From assembly GCA_020440405.1 (NCBI GenBank), contig JAGROF010000115.1, positions 1-10,846 on the forward strand: DNA of 10,846 nt. Reading direction: 5' to 3'. The first letter of the stretch is position 1. Every line of letters starts with the position of its first letter. A program made the position numbers and the translations under genes. Shown here piece by piece: positions 7,506-10,846 of the stretch. Source of the DNA: Chlamydiia bacterium. GTDB taxonomy: Bacteria; Chlamydiota; Chlamydiia; Chlamydiales; Simkaniaceae. The notes beneath the pieces are model-generated. The model had not been told where the DNA came from and ran no database searches. It saw only the letters and a list, made by a program, of their open reading frames with translations.

Positions 7506-8755
7506 AAAATTTTCATGTATTGTGAGATTTTGTGTTCCAATTCATCCCATTCTCGGGCGGGGGTTGAGCCATGTACCAAGCCCGTTCCTGCAAAAATGCG
7601 GATCCCTTCCTGTTCGACCAAGGCAGAGCGAATGGCGACAAGGTGGTGCGACTTTTCAGAAGAGACAAATCCAACAGGAGCCGCATACCACCCGCGGTCG
7701 AAGGTTTCTTTCTTTTGGATTTCTTCGAGGGATTTTTCTCTTGGGTAGCCTCCTACAGCAGGTGTGGGATGGAGCGCTTCAATCAACGCTTGATCGGAAT
7801 ACCCCTCCTTTAAAATCCCTTCGATATGGTGGTGGAGATGTTGAACCGTTGAAGTTTGGATCACTTTGCAGCGATCGATTTGAAGCGATTGACACAGGGG
7901 AGAGAGGGTTGAAACAACCATGTCTCTCACCACTTGAAACTCATGCCGCTCTTTAGGACAATTAAAAAGGTCATCTTGCAGCTTGACATCTTCTTCAGGA
8001 GTTTTTCCTCTTGGCCGGGTGCCTGCAATCGCCGCACTTTCGATCCGTTCATTGAAGCGGCGATAGAGAGTTTCTGGAGAATTCCCAATAAATGTCTTCT
8101 CTTTTGAGAACTGAAATGCAAAGCGGTTACTTCCTTGAAGGGTTTTGAGAAGGGCATAGGGGGAGACCTTTCCCTCCCATTTCATTTGTGTACATCTGGC
8201 TAATACAACTTTCACACATGCGCCTTGCCTTATCCCTTTGAGCACCTCTTCTACCTCACGTTCCCAAACAGGATAGGAAGGAGAATCAAGTCGAGAGCGG
8301 AGCTCGATTTCGTGGACAGAAGACGTCTCAGGTTCTAGCGGCAGGTCGAGATGCTCTGTGACCCGGTTTACGCATAAATAGGTTCCTCCCTCCCGTTTTT
8401 CGACCTCGACCAAAGGAAGAAAATACGAGCAATGAGGAAAGTCACCCCACGTCTTTTTCTTCCGTTTCATAAAGTCGCACCCTCCAAAAAAACGAGGGCC
8501 TTCTCCCTCACTAAAGTGAGGAACCTCTTCAAGTTGGACCGCACATCCTGCTCCCGCTACAGCGCCCTCTTGCAACGTTTCAAAGTACACTTTGGGAAAA
8601 AGAGTTTGTGCTTCAAGCCACCCTAGAAGATCTTCTACAGGAAACGGAATTTCAAGGCGCATATAAGGAATCGCTTTTCCATTGACGACAAAGGTTTGGG
8701 GACGAAAAGGGACTTGGGTGAGGTCAATCAGAGGATCTACAAGTCGGTTCCGCAT
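7502..8755 (-). CDS. menF: isochorismate synthase (MenF)
   Basis: This chorismate-binding enzyme converts chorismate to isochorismate and so diverts it into menaquinone. From the ATG at 8755 it has 417 residues, with the catalytic domain in the C-terminal half. Visible motifs are the water-activating lysine K182 in 'VKVVLAR', E228 in 'GNSPETL', 'IAGTRPRG' (243-250), 'KERHEFQVV' (268-276), 'LHPTPAVGGYP' (328-338), 'RGWYAAPVG' (354-362) and the C-terminal 'AGTGLVHGSTPAREWDELE' (389-407). The frame stays open up to 8848, but that region lies inside menG, and an AGGAG site is placed for the ATG at 8755. The start overlaps menG by 19 bases, and the stop forms ATGA with menD. Salicylate or siderophore isochorismate synthases share the fold. 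The men context decides. Confidence 0.94.
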   Translation of the reverse strand: MRNRLVDPLIDLTQVPFRPQTFVVNGKAIPYMRLEIPFPVEDLLGWLEAQTLFPKVYFETLQEGAVAGAGCAVQLEEVPHFSEGEGPRFFGGCDFMKRKKKTWGDFPHCSYFLPLVEVEKREGGTYLCVNRVTEHLDLPLEPETSSVHEIELRSRLDSPSYPVWEREVEEVLKGIRQGACVKVVLARCTQMKWEGKVSPYALLKTLQGSNRFAFQFSKEKTFIGNSPETLYRRFNERIESAAIAGTRPRGKTPEEDVKLQDDLFNCPKERHEFQVVRDMVVSTLSPLCQSLQIDRCKVIQTSTVQHLHHHIEGILKEGYSDQALIEALHPTPAVGGYPREKSLEEIQKKETFDRGWYAAPVGFVSSEKSHHLVAIRSALVEQEGIRIFAGTGLVHGSTPAREWDELEHKISQYMKIL

Positions 8756-9459
8756 GGAAGTTTTTCTCCTACGTATAATGTTGCAATGCCAAAGGTTAAG
8801 GGGTAAGCTTTTACCCGATAGAATCCCGCTTTTTTCACCAGGTCGCAAAAAGCTTCTCCATAGGGAAACGATTCCACGGTATTATTAAGATAGCGATAGG
8901 CCTTACGATTGCGAGAAATCCACCCTGCAAGATTGGGAAGGACATGGCGCAAATAAAAAAGATGCATGCCACGGATCAAGCGATTCTTCGGAAGAGAAAA
9001 CTCCAAAACCATCACACGTCCACAAGGGGTCAAAACGCGGAAACACTCTTCAAGACATTTGCTGACATTCGTCACATTGCGGATCCCAAAAGACATCGTC
9101 ACACAGTCAACCGCATTGTCTCCCAAGTTAATCTCCGTAGCATCGCCTTCCATCAACGTGATCTGATGGGCATACGGCTTGTCAATGATCTTCCGCTGTC
9201 CCCTCCGGATCATCTCCGACGACATGTCGAGGCCTAGCGCGGTATTGACTTGCTTCGCCTTCTTCACAAGTGTGATCAGCTGATCTCCCGTTCCTGTTGC
9301 CAAATCAAGCAGGCGAATATCGTCTCCTTGCGGGAGGTGGTAGAGCAATTGACGCCGCCAATACTTATCAATTCCAAACGAAAGGAGGTGATTGATCAAA
9401 TCATACCGAGCGGAGATTTGATCAAACATTTTCCAGACTTCTTCTCGTGATTCTTCCAT
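8737..9459 (-). CDS. menG: demethylmenaquinone methyltransferase (MenG/UbiE)
   Basis: This class I SAM-dependent methyltransferase carries out the last step, C-methylation of demethylmenaquinone. The 240 residues start with the family signature 'VWKMFDQISARYDLINHLLS' (8-27). The SAM-binding motif I is 'LLDLATGTGD' (50-59), D78 in 'GLDMS' contacts the ribose, and D106 in 'EGDAT' follows. Further landmarks are 'MSFGIRNV', 'VLEFSLP' and the C-terminal region around 'YRYLNNTVESFP', all UbiE/MenG hallmarks. Only menaquinone genes are nearby, so MenG is preferred over a dual UbiE role. The ATG at 9459 follows a 46-base gap, the only true gap in the minus-strand series. A weak -10-like TATAAC (484-489 of the 9 kb region, i.e. 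9484-9489) lies in it. The 3' end overlaps menF by 19 bases. Confidence 0.95.
   Translation of the reverse strand: MEESREEVWKMFDQISARYDLINHLLSFGIDKYWRRQLLYHLPQGDDIRLLDLATGTGDQLITLVKKAKQVNTALGLDMSSEMIRRGQRKIIDKPYAHQITLMEGDATEINLGDNAVDCVTMSFGIRNVTNVSKCLEECFRVLTPCGRVMVLEFSLPKNRLIRGMHLFYLRHVLPNLAGWISRNRKAYRYLNNTVESFPYGEAFCDLVKKAGFYRVKAYPLTFGIATLYVGEKLPCGTDL
8766..8770 (-). promoter_or_regulatory. ribosome binding site of menF (AGGAG)
   Basis: AGGAG on the minus strand, inside the last codons of menG, lies 10 bases before the ATG at 8755. It supports that start over any in-frame start further upstream, which would lengthen the protein by 31 residues that have no family counterpart. Confidence 0.55.
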
Positions 9460-9483
9460 CGTATCTCACACGTTAACAAAGAA

Positions 9484-9489
9484 GTTATA
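9484..9489 (-). promoter_or_regulatory. possible -10 box for the men operon
   Basis: TATAAC on the minus strand lies in the 46-base gap before menG and would give a leader of about 18 bases. No convincing -35 hexamer lies 16-18 bases upstream, so this may be chance in AT-rich sequence. If it is not used, the men genes must be transcribed from upstream of 10626. Confidence 0.2.
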
Positions 9490-9501
9490 CAAAACACAAG
9501 A

Positions 9502-9522
9502 CTTTTCATTTGCGATGAAAAG
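9502..9522 (-). terminator. weak hairpin at the end of the CMD-domain gene
   Basis: CTTTTCAT and ATGAAAAG form a perfect 8-base stem around a 5-base loop, spanning the stop codon of the upstream gene. On the minus strand it is followed by a broken T-rich stretch (TCTTGTGTTTTG). The stem is AT-rich, so it would at most attenuate readthrough into menG. It may also be coincidental. Confidence 0.25.
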
Positions 9523-10060
9523 AATGACAAAAGCCATAGGCTTGCGCATCTAAAGAAGCATTAAACTTGCTGGAAAGGTTTTGGTATCCAATTAAGGCCG
9601 TGAGTTCTACAATTGTGCGATCGTCAAAGTGTTTGCGTAACCGATCAAAAACAGAGGGAGGAATCGAATCCGAAGAGAGAGTCACAAGCTCAGCATATTC
9701 CAAAGCTGCGGTTTCTGATTCGGAAAACAGAGCACTCTCACGAAACGTTGTCAGCGCTTCAAGGATCTCTTCAGAGCGCCCTTCTTTGATTAAAAGCGCG
9801 GCATTCCAGTCAATGCAAAAAGGGCACTGGTTGAGTTGGGACACTTTTATGGATATTAAGGCTCTAAGTTCAGGGCTGAGAGGAGATTTTTTCCGATTTA
9901 ATGCTTTTTGCATATGCAGGAACCCGAGGAAAACTCTGGGGGTATACTCCCAGAGCAAAAGAGGCTCTAAAAGGCGCCCATACTTCTTTTTTTGGAAATA
10001 AAAGAGAAGCTTGAGGTACCAGGGACGCTGCTGCTTGGGGCTGGGAGGAATCCGCGTCAT
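9506..10060 (-). CDS. AhpD-like / carboxymuconolactone decarboxylase-domain protein
   Basis: This helical protein of 184 residues contains one CMD/AhpD-type core. The redox-type CxxC is C79-P-F-C82 in 'NQCPFCIDWNAALL', preceded by the helix 'SPELRALISIKVSQL'. The family core continues to about residue 110 ('KEGRSEEILEALT') and is followed by a C-terminal helical half. Compared with AhpD, the histidine four residues after the second cysteine is asparagine (N86), and the glutamate twelve residues before the first cysteine is alanine (A67), so the classical proton-relay residues are missing. The ATG at 10060 is chosen because it forms an ATGA overlap with the upstream gene and has AGGA just upstream. 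A TTG 14 codons earlier is unlikely. A peroxide or thiol-disulfide role is suggested by the family but not shown. It may be cotranscribed with the men genes. Confidence 0.75.
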   Translation of the reverse strand: MTRIPPSPKQQRPWYLKLLFYFQKKKYGRLLEPLLLWEYTPRVFLGFLHMQKALNRKKSPLSPELRALISIKVSQLNQCPFCIDWNAALLIKEGRSEEILEALTTFRESALFSESETAALEYAELVTLSSDSIPPSVFDRLRKHFDDRTIVELTALIGYQNLSSKFNASLDAQAYGFCHSFHRK

Positions 10061-10626
10061 TCCGTTCCTAACCTTAGACCTGCAGATACAAAGCTCTCCC
10101 AAGTGAGTTGAGCTAGAGAACGAATTTTACCCCATTCAGGGTCTAAAGACACGATTTTGTTCACTCCAAAATAGGGAAAAATGGATTTGCGATTACGAGC
10201 ACGATAATGCTTATTGATTTTCTTAAATACCTTTGCTCCAACTTCTTCTTGAATAGCGTGAAGGTTCTCATACTTATAATCATCAATCAACTTGTTTAAT
10301 CGAATTAATAAACCTGCTTGATTCTCAGAAATTCTATTTCTGAATAAGGGCATCTCCATGTCATCAATATCATCTACATTGACAAAGAACTCGCTGATTT
10401 CGGAAAAGCAGTAAGAGATTTCTGCAAAAATGTACTCATAGTTTTGTCCAGGTTGATCCCATCCAGAAGGACTATCTTGCCTTGCAAGTTCCTCTAAATG
10501 CCTGAGCAGATCTACATACTGGCGTCGGAAATGTTCCTCATCACTCCAGTCTCGGGGTTTCTTGCAGGCGGTAATCGTTTCTTCAATAGGCAATAATTGT
10601 CTTAGGAAAGCTGCCTTTTCATTCAT
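10057..10626 (-). CDS. hypothetical protein, 189 residues, unrecognised
   Basis: I do not recognise this protein. It appears soluble and mostly alpha-helical, with no signal peptide or membrane segment. There is an acidic patch at about residues 83-92 ('NVDDIDDMEM') and a basic stretch around 133-148 ('FKKINKHYRARNRKS'), followed by a hydrophobic-aromatic segment ('IFPYFGVNKIV') and a C-terminal helix. The ATG at 10626 is the obvious start. Its TGA overlaps the ATG of the CMD-domain gene by four bases, so the two are probably translated together. It is the first gene of the minus-strand series. A palindrome-rich 220-base stretch lies upstream and may hold its promoter and operator. Confidence 0.7.
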   Translation of the reverse strand: MNEKAAFLRQLLPIEETITACKKPRDWSDEEHFRRQYVDLLRHLEELARQDSPSGWDQPGQNYEYIFAEISYCFSEISEFFVNVDDIDDMEMPLFRNRISENQAGLLIRLNKLIDDYKYENLHAIQEEVGAKVFKKINKHYRARNRKSIFPYFGVNKIVSLDPEWGKIRSLAQLTWESFVSAGLRLGTE

Positions 10627-10665
10627 AACTTCTCTTATTCATTACAAAATGTGTTATTGACCAAA

Positions 10666-10674
10666 AGCATACCA
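10666..10674 (-). promoter_or_regulatory. possible extended -10 promoter for the 189-residue gene
   Basis: On the minus strand TGGTATGCT fits the extended -10 pattern TGnTAtnnT, about 40 bases before the ATG at 10626. No good -35 is seen at the right spacing, as expected for extended -10 promoters. The position where a -35 would sit falls inside the palindrome at 10684-10709. Confidence 0.3.
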
Positions 10675-10683
10675 ATTTCAGAA

Positions 10684-10709
10684 AAAAAGTGATAAGCTTT
10701 TCACTTTTT
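10684..10709. repeat. 26-base near-perfect palindrome, possible operator or terminator
   Basis: Two 13-base arms (AAAAAGTGATAAG and CTTTTCACTTTTT) are inverted copies with a single mismatched pair, centred on AAGCTT. The A/T-flanked GTGA...TCAC core without a loop is the layout of a dimeric repressor site, and it lies where a -35 would be for the downstream minus-strand gene. The T-run at one end also allows a weak bidirectional terminator. Both readings are inference. Confidence 0.6.
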
Positions 10710-10726
10710 GAATCATGATGTGTATA

Positions 10727-10755
10727 CCCAAACAATTTCAAAAATTGGTTTTGGG
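10727..10755. repeat. bulged hairpin
   Basis: CCCAAACAATTT (10727-10738) pairs with AAATTGGTTTTGGG (10742-10755) as two 6-base stems separated by a 2-base bulge, with a 3-base loop. It lies between two other palindromic elements, in a stretch with no supported gene. Confidence 0.5.
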
Positions 10756-10841
10756 CAACGCGAAAGCTGTCGAAATTTGTCGATCACAAATGACCTAATA
10801 TTAGAAATATGAAGTCATTTGTGATCGGCAAATTGCGTTGC
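10755..10841. repeat. long inverted repeat with palindromic loop
   Basis: The arms at 10774-10794 and 10814-10834 are inverted copies matching at 20 of 21 bases, enclosing a 19-base spacer that itself contains the palindrome CTAATATTAG (10795-10804). Outside them, GCAACGC (10755-10761) and GCGTTGC (10835-10841) form a further inverted pair. It is adjacent to the arm on the right but set off by 12 bases on the left. The window ends soon after, so the element may continue. A non-autonomous mobile element, a recombination site or a structured RNA are all possible. Confidence 0.7.
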
Positions 10842-10846
10842 TTTGG

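Noticed and set aside
7480..7956. 158-codon plus-strand open frame across the menD-menF junction
   Set aside because: It is antisense to two well-supported genes and its composition is low-information, so it is a shadow.
8756..8848. 31-residue N-terminal extension of MenF inside menG
   Set aside because: The AGGAG site and family length support the ATG at 8755. The extension only mirrors menG in another frame.
10061..10102. TTG start adding 14 residues to the CMD-domain protein
   Set aside because: The ATG at 10060 forms an ATGA overlap with a Shine-Dalgarno-like AGGA. The TTG lies deep inside the upstream gene.

Overview
The window is dominated by a compact, apparently complete locus for the classical (o-succinylbenzoate) menaquinone pathway. 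Eight genes lie on the minus strand in the transcription order menG, menF, menD, menH, menB, menA, menC, menE (9459 down to 1362). Every junction overlaps by 4 to 19 bases, so the block reads as one translationally coupled operon. The only pathway step missing from it, hydrolysis of DHNA-CoA, is supplied by a hotdog-fold thioesterase (menI candidate) at 589-981 on the plus strand, converging on menE. MenF makes isochorismate, MenD SEPHCHC, MenH SHCHC, MenC o-succinylbenzoate, MenE OSB-CoA, MenB DHNA-CoA, MenI free DHNA, MenA demethylmenaquinone, and MenG menaquinone. Diagnostic active-site residues can be read in all nine proteins.

Layout from the left: a 17-base poly-T run at the window edge; a minus-strand TPR protein (16-393) that stops exactly at that run and may be truncated; a 195-base divergent intergenic stretch with a good sigma70-type promoter for the TPR gene; a plus-strand pair made of the thioesterase and a small unknown membrane protein (989-1408); then the men operon. 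The membrane gene and menE overlap tail to tail by 47 bases. Upstream of menG lie two more minus-strand genes: an AhpD/carboxymuconolactone-decarboxylase-like protein (9506-10060) and an unrecognised 189-residue protein (10057-10626), joined by an ATGA overlap. The last 220 bases carry no gene that I can support, but hold three successive palindromic elements, one of which would overlap a possible promoter for the 189-residue gene.

Organism: a bacterium of moderate G+C with respiratory menaquinone. The SycD-like layout of the TPR protein and the general protein style suggest a Chlamydiae-related (environmental chlamydia) lineage. This is an inference from memory, not a demonstrated assignment. 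Chlamydiaceae are known for the alternative futalosine route, so a classical men cluster would point to the 'Chlamydia-like' families if the assignment is right. No tRNA, rRNA, CRISPR array, transposase or phage gene is visible.
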